Shown piece after piece: positions 21,701 through 36,237 of a stretch of DNA of 64,000 nt. Numbering within the stretch: the stretch's first letter is position 1; each line of letters begins with the position of its first letter. The notes beneath the pieces were generated by a model that was not told where the DNA came from, searched no databases, and saw only the letters and a program-made list of their open reading frames with translations. The position numbers and the translations under genes were made by a program. The DNA is from Euptelea pleiosperma (lineage: Eukaryota; Streptophyta; Magnoliopsida; Ranunculales; Eupteleaceae): contig CM068540.1 in assembly GCA_035048495.1 (NCBI GenBank), positions 7,176,829 through 7,240,828 on the forward strand, read 5' to 3'.

Positions 21701-24700
21701 GTTGTGTTAACATGGGATGGTGTGGTAACATGAAGGGTCTGGGTATCATAGGTTATATTGTAGATTTCATTGTATTATATTTATTACTTGCTATTTAACA
21801 AGGACACGGATGTGTGTCTATGTCCGACACAGTCACAAATTCGGGATTCGGCAATAAATCGGCAAGGGGTCAAGTCGGGAAAATTCGGATAAATTCCATA
21901 AAAATTGAAAAAAATCGGCAAAATTATAAAAAAAATATCATGGCATATTTCAAGGTAGAAATGTTGTTTTTAACAAAACACATTTATATGATGAAAAACA
22001 CATCTATAATTCTATAATAATAAGTCATTAACTCATAAGCATGATTCATCATTCATAATCAAAATTTATAAATTGAAATCAGAAGGGGAAAAAATAAAAA
22101 ATGGGTCTTAACCGATTAATTAGCAAAATCGGCAATTGATTCGTGAATTCGAAAAATCGGAGATTTTTTTTGTGACTACAGTCCAACACAGGTATGAGGT
22201 GTCTGACACAATGCCTTCAAAAAGCTTGACACACAGTCACGTTTGTACACGCGTATTATAATATAATATTTTAGTTGTATTTAAATCAAAACTTTTGTTT
22301 AATAAAAGTAAGGAAATAAATGTGGAAAGTAAAGTAAAACATTGCTATACCCAATGGAGCTATCCAGTAACATAATAAATATAACTAGATTTAGAGGGTA
22401 GACTATCAAACAGCTATAGTTATGTTTAACAAGTTAACAAAGTGCTGTATGGGGGATGTAACACTTCAACCCTCTTTTACAAAATATTTATTTAATAAAA
22501 ATAATTGTAATAAAGGGTGACACTATTGTACATGTCAGGACCAAGGTTTTAAATTTCGGTTTCGGTAATCATTTTGGTGAGGTCCGAAACTGAAAATTCC
22601 AAATTTCGGGGTATTTCGCTTTAGAAAGCCATATTTCGGGGATTTCGGTACTCACCGAAACCGAAATTTCGGTCGAAACACAAATTTAAAACCTTGGTCA
22701 GGACATGTGTCCGGATGCATGAACATGCATGTCCTTATGTCAATGTTTGAAACGACAAAAAATGCTAAAAGAGCTGCTGTTCCATTGCTTCAAAGTAAAA
22801 TGATGTTACAAATAGTATCCTTGCATAAATGGTTATATATGTTTGGAACTTCTCTCAAAGTTAGTGTTCAAGTCTTTGGCTACAACTTTTAGTAAAATAA
22901 TGGATAGTGTTAGGGTTCAACCAGACTTAAGCCCATCGAGGTCCTGCCCCATGTTTTTTGACGTGCTGGATTGGGCCAGGGATGGCCCAATGTAACCACC
23001 CACGGGTCCAGCCTGGGCCAAATTTGTAGGCTAAGCTAGGGTAGGTCAAGCTAGGTCAGGCGAGGCTTGGCCAGTCTGCTTGGTCCCAGGCCTATCTCAG
23101 GTTTCAGCTAGGCTGGCCCATTCGTGACCTTAGTGGGCCACAAATATCACAAATATCATAGATATTGAAGATCATAATTTAATTGTGACTAGGAATTGGC
23201 ATGATGAAACTTCACATCACTTCTCAAATTGGGGACAAATAGACACTTGTTTCAAAAAAATAATCTGAACCATAATCACAAGAAGCCATTATGGCCGTGA
23301 GTGTCGATAGAAGAGGCTTTGAGGAGTTCTTCTTGGTGAAGGGTACAAGAATGAGGAGCTGCAAAGAATACTAGGATGGTCTACTCAATGAGTTGGTACA
23401 GGTAAAAGGACCCAGACAAGTTTTGGAAATGATGCATTATAAGAAAATTGTGGGGAGCACACTATCAATTATGGGTTGTTTTTTTCTTTCAATTTTTATT
23501 TTATTTCAATTTTTATTTTTTTTGGCGTTTGATATTCAACTATAGGATATTAGCTATTTATGATCAACATTCTTTATTGAGATTACATTTTGAAGTCTCC
23601 ATTCACAAGTGAAGATTCTTAATGCCATTTCATTTCGTTTATTTCAGGTACAAAAGGATAGAAGTTCTATCTGCTTTCACTAATGCTGTAAGTCCTTGAC
23701 ATTTTTCTCGTTATTGTTGATCGTGTGTGCTATGTTAAACTATCCAGTTGTTACTTGATTAGTTGTTAGGATACCCATAATTGATCCTCTGCAGTAGAAT
23801 ACTTTTGGTTTTATTCTTCCATAGCTAAAATATTACAAAAATCAATGGAGTATGGATGACATATTCGTATGCCCGTTGTTAAAAGTTTGAAGTACATTGA
23901 ACTTGAGGTTAGATGGAGATAATGCCTGAGAGAGAAGATTTGGAGTTTGGTAAGAAATTTTTAACACTAACCATGTAACAATATGATGCTGTGTTAGAGA
24001 AAGATGCATAAGAGTATTATCACCGAAGGGAAATTCACTAACTGGAAAGAAGTGGACTGGCTTATTGAAGGTCACTAGAAGGGCTATAAGTTGTTAGTAA
24101 GAGAGGAGTGAAACAAAATGTTTGCCAAATACCTTATCTAAGTCAGGAGGTTCCTATTTTTAATTTACTTCCTACAAAAGGGATTCAACGGGTTGGCTTG
24201 ATTTTTATACTTTTATTTGTTATTTCAGTTTAGATGTGGACATTAGATGTCATTTTGAATTGGGTTTCAAGGTGCATCAGTGCACACCTGAAAAACAACC
24301 TAGCACAATAGAGATGGGAATTGTACTCGTTTGATGAGAATACTGGTTTTAGAACAAGGGGAAATGGGATACAAGAAACGACAAAGAAAAATAGTCTTTT
24401 CTAGTTTACCAGTAATACTTTTTCTATCCCATTTTCACTTCATTTGTCTTGCGTCTCCCTTGTTCTTTTTTCCATGCCCTCTATGTTACACTTTCCCCAT
24501 TCCTCACGTTTCCTTATGCTCCAGTTATTCTCTTATATTTCTTTTCCATTTTCTTGGTGTTACCTGTACAGCTTATGTTACCCATGTGTTAATAGCACAT
24601 GGGTATTATTATTTGCAACCTCCAAAAAAGAGGGCTCCTTATTGTGGCTGTATTAATCATTTTTTGATAGGCTATATTAAACATTTTTAGGGCAATCTTT

Positions 24701-27700
24701 TGTATTTAAAAGTATTTATAATGATTAAAAGTTAAAACTACATTAATAATTGGGATCTGTTGGGGGTAATGGAGTATTTACAAGGCCTCAATTCAAAGTC
24801 AAGTCTGTGGAAATTCTTTCAGAAACGCCATAAGGGAGGTCCTTGGTGGAGGTTAAATAAAAACCATGGTTTAAAATAACGCTGTTTAATCGGTTTTAAT
24901 GGCCGTTAAAATGGTAACGCCCCAAGCCCGTTCCGTTAAAAACGTCCTTAGAAAAAAGTGGCAGTTGTTTTCATTTTAACGGCTGTTAAAATCTGAAAAA
25001 TTTATGGAAAAAATGGCCGTTAAATTCTGTTAATTCTCCTTTTTTTTTTTTCGTTTTTGAAAATTTCAAATTTCAGTGCCATTTTTTCCCGTTAAATTTT
25101 GTTAAAATCCATTTTTTCCGTTTTTTCCCTTCCGTTACAATCCGTTTTAATGGTAATGCCCCAGTCCGTTATACCGTTAAAACGGCCTCTTTTAAACTTT
25201 TGTCAATACCACACCTTTGTCACGAATCTTCAAGTCAAGCCCGTGGGCATCCTTTTGGAAACACCATAAGGGAAGTCCTTGGTGGAGGTTAAATAAAAAT
25301 AAGAAGCTAATAGGCATTAAAAAATCAAACTAAGAAAAAGAGTTTGAGAAAACAGGTTATCAATAACACACCTTTGTCACAGATCTTTTTTGTTTGTTAA
25401 GATTGCATTTATTGATAGTGAGAAGGGGAGAAATGCAAAATCATTCGTAGAAGGAAATACAAAAGAGATAGGCTAAATAAACGAAAACTCAAAAGACTAG
25501 CAAGATTAGCTTGCTTTAGAATGGTCTCATCTCATTGAAAAATGATAACCTCGAAATGATTCTCTGTTATTTAAAAAAATCAATCTCTATTTGATAAGAT
25601 TAAATGCAACAAATGATTCATACCTCAAAGTATGATAAAAGAACAAGCTCTCTTATAAAGTCTTTATAGTTGAATTGAAGAAATAGGGTTAGGTTTAGAG
25701 AAGAGAGAAGAGAGAAGGAAGAAGAGAGAGAGCAAGGATGTCATGTGCTTAATTCACAATGACCCCATAAATCTTATTTATATAAAGGGTTACGTAAAAA
25801 TGACAAGTATACCCCTCATAAGAGGTATTTATAGAACTATCCCTATACAAGATAAATACGTATTTCTACGTATTTGATAACACTCCCCCTCAAGTTGGCA
25901 CATAGATATCTTTCATACCCAACTTGCATAAACATCTGTGAAGTTGCCAATTGGGAACTCCTTTGGTGAAGACATCTGCTACTTACTCATCTGTCTTCAC
26001 AAAGGGGGTACAAACCTCCCCAGATACAATCTTCTCCCGAATGAAGTGGCGATCCACTTCAATGTGCTTGGCCCGATCATGTTGCACCGGATTGTGAGCA
26101 ATGCTGATAGCCGCCTTGTTGTCACAGTACAAGCTCATGGGTCTCAAGACTGGAAAGCCAAGTTCAGCCACCAACATCTTCAGCTAGAGTATCTTACACA
26201 AGCCATGGGCCATTGCCCTAAATTCTGCCTCCGCACTGGATTTGGCAACTACTGGTTGCTTCTTACTCCTCCAGGTAACTAGATTGCCCCCTACAAAGGT
26301 GCAATAGCCTGAGGTAACTGTTCTCACCTTGTCTCGGCCAGAACAGATAGAATAACTGGAAAATAAAGAAGACAAGCCCGTCATGTGTTCCGAAGCCCCT
26401 GAATCGATGATCCAAGTGGGGCTGGATGATGGGGGAGACACATGATGAGCAAGTCTAGTGTTACCTGATTGGGCAAAGGAGGTGGATGATGTGGCAGAAG
26501 GACCATCAAGCTGTTGAAGCAATCGTCGAAGGCCTACATACTCTGTGGCTAAAAAACCACTAGGAGGAGCTGAAGGAAGAGGGCTCGCCGGAGACTGTCC
26601 CGGAGTAGGAACAGAAGAATCCACACTGATTGTATGAGCGCTGGATGAGGCTGGCTGGCTAGGATGCCCATGCAGCTTCCAACATTTGGCACGCACATGT
26701 CTTAACTTGCCGCAGAAATCACACTTGGGCTTCTCTTTAGTCAAAAACTTCCCAGAAGGTCCAGTAGAAGCATAAGATGGAGCTGAGATAGTTGGATAAG
26801 ATGGGCCCTTCGAAGACTGCTGTAATTGCTGAGGCTGATAAGCAGGAGAAGTTGCTAGTGCTGATCGCTTTGGAAGGGGATGCTTGCTCTGAAGAGAGAT
26901 CCGCCTACTCTCCTCACTCTGAAGATAGGCGTACACCTCACTGAGAGAGGGACGATCCATCCTACTACTCAAGATCTGAACACGGGCAAGCTCATAAGAC
27001 GGATTGAGCCCAGCAAGGAAGTCGAAGATCTGACCCTTCTCTATATAACGGCGAAAGGGAGCAATCTCTGATGGATTAAGAGGCTGATACGAGTAGTAAT
27101 GATCAAGCTCCTGCCACAAGGTACGAAGAGCAGTATAGTACTGAGAGAGGGACTTTTCCCTCTGTCGAAAGTGGGAGATAGTCTGTCGCAGTTGAAATGC
27201 CAGGCTTGTGTTTTGCTGCTGTGAGTAAGTCTTCTCAGTGATCTCCCAAACCTCTTGCGTTGTGCGCATGAATAAGAAACTCTCCCTGATATTAGGCTCC
27301 ATAGAGTTGAGGAGCTATGACATGACAGTCAGATCATCTGTCTGCCACTGTCGATAAGAGGGATCGGTCTTGGGAGGCTCAATTGTATCCCTCGTAGTAT
27401 GATCGAGCTTTCTATGGCCTCCAATAAACAACCGTGCTGCCTGAGCCCAGCGCAAATAGTTCTTGCTGTCTAACTTCATTGATGTGATCTGTAAGCTAGG
27501 GTTCTCATAAGCCAAGTGATGCACCATAGGGCCTCCAATACCCGTGGAGGGAACATCCGTGCTCGCATCTGACGTTGATGGAGAAGCCAAGGAGGGTGGA
27601 GTAACCAAGGGAGGCGGAGGATCTGCCATGAAGACTAAGTCGATGGAGTGTCGATAAAATACACAAACAGCAAGAAATAAGGCCAAACCAACACAATAAC

Positions 27701-30700
27701 AACATCGTGATGTCACAAACCATCAATGAACTAATCGAAAACATGAGAGAGATCTAGGATCCAAGGAGGGATGTGTTGAAGGTCAAGCCAATGTCAAGAA
27801 GGGGCAGAACAACCCAATCGAAAGCTCCAAAATATCCGAATTAGCCACCGATCGTCACATATAACTGAAGAATCCTCCCATATGACCCAAATAATGATGG
27901 ACGAACTGTAGGAAGGCAAAAGGATAGATGCAAGGTTGAAACCGCAGCCCAATTAGCCCTAAAAAGTCGCCGACGGTAATTGGAGGGGAGAAAAATCCTC
28001 ACGACTCACTCAAATCTTCATGAAATCGAGTGAGATTTGTCCCTTTTGCTTCGAAATATTGTAAAGGGTTAAAATCGAGCAACAAACAGAGCCAAAAAGG
28101 GCTTAATAGATCAGGAGATCGAGTAAAACCAAAAACCCCAAAAAACGAGCCCGACTGTAAATCACTCAATAAACGCCCAAAAAGATCTCAAAAAAAATCC
28201 TAAAAATCACCATAAATCATAAAAAATGAAGATCTATCAAGTAGAAGAGGATTCGGAGGACCTCGATTTGCGTGTCCATACGGTTGATGCAGTCAGCCGC
28301 ACGGCCTGATGATGTCAGCAGACGTCAGCCTTAGTCCGGCGCTCCTTCGATTGTTCTCCAACTGTAGATTCCCCTTGTTGGCTCTGAATTGAAGAATTAG
28401 GGTTAGGTTTAGAGAAGAGAGAAGGAAGAAGAGAGAGAGGAAGGATGTCATGTGCTTAATTCACAATGACCCCATAAATCTTATTTATATAAAGGGTTAC
28501 ATAAATAGGACAAGTATACCCCTCATAAGGGATATTTACAGAACTACCCTTATACAAGATAAATATGTATTTCTACGTATCTGATAACATTTATTGCCTT
28601 TAAGCTCAACGCTCTAAAGGATCTCAAAAAAAATAAAAATAAATGAAGAAAGAATGAATCTCAGAAGAGAGGATGGAAAATTAAATTTCTAAATTTTGAT
28701 CTATGTAGACTGTCCAAAAAAGTCTCTTTAAAGTGAAGTACTGTCCTTTAATTTATAGACATCAGAGATTGCTGAGCTTCAAGTCTGTTATGGTTAACTT
28801 CTGGCAATTTTACATGTTTCAACCTTACATAGCCTACAAAAGAATAAAAAATCTTTGCATTTTGTTATTGCTCTGTATTGCTTCCTTACTTCCACGGAAT
28901 GGGAGAGGGTGTGGGACAAGCCTCGGGTAATAGAATAAAAAATCTTTGCATTTTGTTATTGCTATGTATTGCTTCCTTACTTCCACGGAATGGGAGAGGG
29001 TGCGGACAAGCCCCGGGTGTGGGAGCGAGGAAGTGGCTTGCGAACAAGTTTTAATTGAATTATTTTAGGAAGTGGAAGTGGCACCTGGGATAGAAGGTTC
29101 TTGCAACAAACTGACTAAGGTCACTTTACTTGTGTAAGCATATGGCTAGTTCTAACTAGATCTCACTCAATCCAGAACTTCATAGTAGCTTGAGTTAGAA
29201 GTAGTTTGCAATAGAAAGAACTTTTATAAGCGCTTGCATTGCCAAAACACATACAATTGAACACAGCACGGAGTCAAACACAGATTTGTAATTGCAAGGG
29301 ATTTATAACTGCACGTAGGCAAGGTATTAAATTTCGTATATTTCCATTTCGGAGCAAACCGGCATTAAATAATACCTGTAGAGAAAGACTGCAAAATCTC
29401 GTGAAATATTTTTTTATGTCGAGCTACTGTAACATTTCGAGTCAAACCTATATAGAAAACTGTAATATTAGCTTGAGTCAGAAGTAGTTTGCAATAGAAA
29501 GAACTTTTATAAGCGCTTGCATTGCCAAAACACATACAATTGAATACAACACGGAGTCAAACACAGATTTGTAATTGCAAGGGATTTATAACTGCACGCA
29601 GGCAAGGTATTAAATTTCGTATATTTCCATTTCGGAGCAAACCGGCATTAAATAATACCTGTAGAGAAAGATTGCAAAATTTCGCGAAATATTTTTTTAT
29701 GTCGAGCTACTGTAACATTTCGAGTCAAACCTATATAGAAAACTGTAATATTTGGTGAAAAATATTTCGATCTGAAGCTTAAAAAACCTTCTAAACTCTT
29801 ATTTATTTGATAAGTACTTTCTAAATTCTTCTCGAACTGGGTTTTTTGTCAATCAATCTAAAGATCGAAAATAGCACCCATTTATTTTTTTAATACAAAA
29901 ATTAGTCAAATGTGAGTTCATGATAGATACGATTTGTATATTATACATAATATTTTACTTATTAATTTAAACAAATTATGATTGATTAATTTCTTATTGT
30001 AAGTGCTTTTTTTTATAATTAAAAATAATGAAAAATTTTAATTAAAATATAAGTCTTAATTTTTTTCAAAAATTAGTGATATGATAATACATGCATATAT
30101 GATGTTTTATTTCATTCTAGTTAGTTTAATATTTTAATATTTTATTTATTAAATATTAAAAAATATAATATTCATATAAAAACATATGAACATAGCAGTT
30201 AATAGTCTTTATCATGTAGGCATGTGATTACATATTTTGTGCTCTTACACTCCATGTGTAATAGTTTATTTTTTGTAGGATTACAAAAACTAGTACCACA
30301 ACATTGTGTGTGGGCTTAGTATTATAATTACACAAGGCATCGATACTGCTAGGGTTCTAATCATGATGGAGATAAAGGGGACCATGGTTCAAATTACCCA
30401 GTTTCATTTCAGATCCGTCCATGGACGAAACCGCAGCATTTTAGTGGTTTTGGATGAAACTGATTGAAACTAGGTGAAGTTAAACCTCTAGAAGAGGTTT
30501 TTTTTGTTTGTTATAGAAAAAAACAGAAGAAGAAGAAATCAACAGCAGGTAGCCAGGTAGCAGGTTATGCCTCCTACCTCCTTTGCCAGTTACGCTCCTG
30601 CCTCCTCCTCTTCCTTCTCTTTCTGCAAACTAGAAATGAACAAGTTAGGGTTTATAAAGTTGAGTTCTCTCTCTCTCTCTCTCTCTTTTCTGGGCTGCTT

Positions 30701-33700
30701 TGACTGGCCAAGTTGACTTGGACAATTAAGATCTAGTTGGACTGAGTTTGGGCCTTGTTGAATTGAAACCCGAAACACATGTTTCTTAAATCGTGCTAAA
30801 GCTGAAACCGAAACCTTTCACATGTCTGAAACTTTCAAGCATGATGTGGGTTGAAGATTTATGTGGTTGTGATCTTCCTATTTTTGACGTAAGTTCTATG
30901 TGAATGTAATATATTTAATGCGACATGATTTTACAGTTATTATGATTTTCATGTGCAACTATCGCTGTTTGTAGCGGACAGAGTCTTAGACACCTGCCTT
31001 AGCAAATAACAGAATGCTATGATTATTCATTTCCAAACTCCATATGGTTGTTTATTGCAATTTGATGGCCTATAACTGCGTTTTTGTGCTTGTTTAATCA
31101 TTTCTTGAAGTCCTAACAAAATTTCCACAATGCTTCCATCATGCCCACAAAATTTTCATCATTTCCAATTGAAAGGCACTTTGAATTTAAACATATGTCA
31201 GAGACCCCAATTCCCATTTGCTAGATTACTTTTCTACCCTCATCCGTATTTTTTGTTATAACAACGTCAAAGCTTAAGGATCCACAATGGAATTGGTTAG
31301 AAATTGGAAAGGGACCTTTTTAGATTGGAAACGATATGGAGCGAGTCTCCTAGAAGTACTAGCAGCTAGTATGTGTTTGACTCAGGTGTGTTGTCCAAAA
31401 TGGTGTCTTTGTATTGTAGTGGACTGTAATTTAGAATTTCATGGGGCATCAAAATGTTTTGTTATCCTCAAACCTGATAGGCCGATACTGATGAGAGTCT
31501 GTCAGTGGTATTGAGAAGTTACCTGTAGTTTACTAGTTGAAGTTGTTTTTTGTGGTTATTGTTGATGTTTTTGTTGTTATCATTATTGTCATGTTCAACA
31601 TCAGCGCTAACATATGGATATTATGCTTCTGCTGCATGTGTAGACAGCTGTTTCTTTTGTTTCTGTCATTCTCCTTAGCCGTGGAAGCACTTCATGCCTT
31701 CATACAGGATGAATCTGAGCACAAGTAAGTCACTCGGTCGACTTAGATGAATAGATTGCCAACTATGTTTGAGGTATCTATTGAATGCTTGTGTGCAGAA
31801 CACTTGGTTCTCTTGAGATGGCTCTTATATCAGCTTTTATACCAGACATATATAGCTTCCTAGCCATGTCCTGCACTATTATTCATATAATTTCACATTA
31901 TAACATTATTTCATGGTCCTGGTAGTTTTCAATATTCTAACTAGCTTGTGATGTTATTTTGAAGTAGTTTCTAGTTAAGATTACCATAGAAACTAGAAAG
32001 GTTGCCTCTGAGCCAGTTGTCTATAGCTTAGAGTTTCACAAGTTTTTGGTTAGCCATATCTATTAATGTAAAAAGAAGAGGAGAATAATCATATTACAGT
32101 TTGGAAGGAGACAGATTACAACTTACAAGTTATTAAATCTTGTGGGGCCTAACTGTGTATTCATTATGGCACATAAATTTGAAATTAAATTCTGCTTCTA
32201 TGAAGTATTTAAACAACTTCTGATATGTTAATCATAAACATTTGATGCAAGTGATTAGTGTTTGTCATTATATTGTTAACAAACACATTGGGCAAATGCT
32301 TTTGGATGTATACACATAGCTCACAATCTAATTTATTACCTGTTCACGTGTTTAAATTTGCTTCTCACCCTCGTTAATGCTGTTTCTGATCAAGAGGGAA
32401 AGACAGCCTTAAAGTTGTTTATTGATTATTTTTTTTCCAACATATATGTAGTCCTTGTTTTGGCTTCTCATATTGCATCAACATGGCTGCATTTGGCTTG
32501 GTTAGAGGTTTCCAAGGGGAAACGGAAGAGTTGGCCTTAATGGAATATTGCCATTTTCACTACATGTTTGAAATATTAGTCTGTGGGAACTTGTCTATCT
32601 CTGATGTGCGTTATGTTGTTAGCGCTTTTGGATGTATACGCATAGGTCACAATCTAATTTATTGCCTGTTCACATGTTTAGATTCTCTTCCCTCTCGTTA
32701 ATGTTGTTTCTGAGAAAGAGGGAAAGACAGTCTTAAAGTTGTTGATTGATTTTTTTTCCCAACATATATGTAGTCCTTGTTTTGGGTTCTCATGTTGCAT
32801 CAACATGGCTGTATCTGGTTTGCAATAGAAACGAAAGGGTTGGCCTTAATGGAATCTTGCCATTTCGCTACATGTTTGAAATATTAATCTGTGAGGACTT
32901 GTCTATATCTGATGTGCATTCAATTGTTAGCAGAAGACTGGTAGGAGGATGTAATGGGCAGTTCTTGTATCTGTTTCACAGGAGCTTCTTTTGGTTGATC
33001 ATGAGTTTGCAGTATTTTCAGCTCAATTTGAGTCCTCCTGCATTCTGTATCTGATGGTTTGCTAGATGATGGAGGGTAGGTACTATGGGCTCCTGCTGAG
33101 CCTGACGCCACCTAGAGATGACTTTAAGGCAGCATATATTCAGCCTTCGCATTTTTTTCTTTTCAGGGGTTATTTACAGAAGGGTTAATATATGATTGCC
33201 ATAAGTGTTTCAATTGGCAAATTGGAGTACCCTGTTACCAAGCTTTTGATGATACCTTTGATGTTCTTTATATGCTTGAGGTGATTATGCTCATAGGTTT
33301 TATTAGGAACTCAAGTAACTTTCTAATTTCCAAGCTGGGTTAGTGCATGGGGCTTCAGGGGCATTGTACTTGGGAGTCAATTTCAGAATTTTTGATCTCA
33401 AGATCCTAGCATTGCACATCTCTTTTTTAGCTTAATAACTTTCTGTGTGGCAGTAAAATTGAAACATATGTTATACATGGGATAGTCTTTCAGGCTTTTC
33501 TTTCTATAAGTCATATTAAGTCATTGAGCAATGGTCAATGCATAACCTTCCTAGTTCTCACAAATATAGTCTGCCTAGAGCAAATAAGTCAATTGTTGAC
33601 AAATGGACATACCTCAAGGGTATGCCATGCACACATATAGTGTTTTGGAGCATTTCTATTATTAAGACTTAGTAGGCTTCAAGTAATGGTTCTGAGAAAT

Positions 33701-36198
33701 TGTCAATTGCAAGGACATTGTTGGTTTGTCTATATCATTGAGATAAGAGGAAATGGGATTGATCCGATGAAGGAACAGAAAATGTCTGTTATGAGGCCTG
33801 ATGGTCAATGAATCAATCGAGAAAACTGTCAAAATGTTGTACTGTCTTGTTGCTGCAGATATCACAATGGTCTAATAGTGGTGAGCACGTATGTGTTACT
33901 TCAAGACGTATAAATGATGAGAGGACTGGAAGTTGTGATCTTTGTAAACTATCAGGAACTTTGATGTGAAAGACCCCATTTTGGATTTATTTTGATAGAC
34001 TATTCGGAGATAATTGAAGATATGAGCAAGAATAAAGTGATAATTTATATACATACTAATAACCAAAGAAGGATATGATCCTAAATGTTATGCAGCACAA
34101 TGTCAAGTAAGCCTTTCAACGCTTTAGGTTCATCCATGAGTCTGCCAATGCTTCTTGCTGTTTCATTTCTGCATTAGCAATTGCTTTTCTCTTGTTTCTA
34201 CAGACGTACTTTTGTAATATGTTGTTCTTCCATTTTTCCGGCATGTCTTATGATATGTGCAAAATGGTAGCAGTGCAGTAGTCCAGAAAAAAATCAATAG
34301 ATAAAGTTCTAAAATTTGATAATCAATTAATTATATCTTATGTGAAGATGCTTGCTTTAAGCTTAATCCTTGTTTACTTAAGCATGGTGAACAGTACTAG
34401 AGTTCGACTAGTTTTAGTTATAACAAAATGCATCCTATCTATATGTTTGATGACTCCATCTTTTGACATTTTTTTTTTTTGAAACCGTGGGTATCTGGGC
34501 CTCTTAGAGCACCCGACTAGTCGCCCGTGGCACGATAGTCACCCCTTCCACACGTGCCAGAGTGTACTGGAAGAGTTAACGTGGACTGAGCCACTTATTA
34601 CCCTCTACTCTTTCCAAGGGGTGGCCCCAAGGAGAGTTGAACTCAGAACCTCCTACTTTTTGGAGTGGAGTCCTGGCCACCTGCACTCAACCCTTGGGGT
34701 TCCATCATTTGACAAATGACAAGTGAAGAGAGAGAATATATTAGTAAGAAAGAATGTCTGATATATTAGTTACATTGTATTATCAGAAAAATGAATTGAG
34801 ATTTGTGTGGTATTTCTTGTGGTTCTTTTATTGTTTCAATTTGATCTGGGGTATGCTTTAATGTTTATTAATGGATGTTTTCTTATAGGCATTACTTGAT
34901 TGTTTCTGCGGTGACAAATTTATTGGTGAATCTGCTTGGTGTTTGGTTCTTCCGGAACTATGCTCGCGTTAATCTTGGTAAGTTTCTTATGTGAAGTTCT
35001 TTTCAGATGTTTTTATCATTTACCATGATCTAATTTATTTTTGTGGACTGGTGGATCACTTATTTGTCCATGGAAGTTATTTAACTGCCACATTCGTAGT
35101 TTTTCAGTTTCAATTAGAATTCATGGAAAAACTGGTGTAGAAATTTTGTTCAGAAAAGCTGCACAACAATATGACAAGAATACTCCAATTGGATAGAGCT
35201 AATATCTTCCGTACTCAACAGTCTCCTCAAGCCGAGATGAATCATGACAATGGACAGCATGTTCTCATTGCATCGCGAAGCTTGTTCTCCATTTTAATCC
35301 TAGCACATGCCAGTTATCTGTCATCAGTTTCTGATGTCTGTCCATACATACATGTGAACACTCCAGTCAAACTTGTGATCCTGCTTAGGCGGTTCTCTAA
35401 TACAAGATCATTGTTCGGAATTGATCTTTCACATGCTTGTTTATAGGTTTAGTCTATGTAACAATGACAAGGACACATGTTGGTGTTCGACTCGTGAAGA
35501 CCAAAATTTAGCCAAATGTATTATAAATTATAATATAATATTTTTGGTTAAAAGGTTTTTGTTAAAAAAAATATAAATAATGAAAGAAATATATGATAGT
35601 AAAAGAAAACATTTTCATACACCATAGAGCTATACAATAAATTAATAAATATAACATTTTCATTCACCTCGGGATATGTGGTGGGTCATGTCTTACATGC
35701 ATGTCCATTTCAATTCGTGTTGAAACCCAAGTGCCATATCTTTGTTACATAGGCTCTATTCAGTTCAGAATCAGGTATCTGCAGTTCTACAACCTCAGTC
35801 CTGCTTCCAGTATTACCTTCCTCCAGCCCAAATTTGGAGATAAATGATGGAGGTCTATAGCACCACATTCTTCCATTTCTGAGCTTTAATGTTTGTTTAA
35901 TCTGTAGCGTGTGGGGATGCTCGTGCACTTATTTGTGAGTGCATGACTTGTTGAGTTGTGAGACCACACAGACATTTCCTACTCATGATAGTTTTAGGGA
36001 CATCTATGATTCACTCCAGCTTAAGACCCGAGTTTATGACTATAAACACTGAAATCTTAATCTTTCTTTGCTATATGGTCTGCTGATATTGCGTGTAATG
36101 CTTGCAGTCTACAGGAAACCTGAAGATATGAACTACCACTCGGTCTGTCTACATGTTCTTGCAGATTCTATTCGTAGGTATAAATGCTCTCTTTTTTC

Positions 36199-36237
<39 letters not shown>

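Noticed and set aside
29239..29758. Two similar 79-82-codon open frames as paired small genes
   Set aside because: They are a consequence of the 283-bp tandem duplication inside an intron, with no domain or start context.
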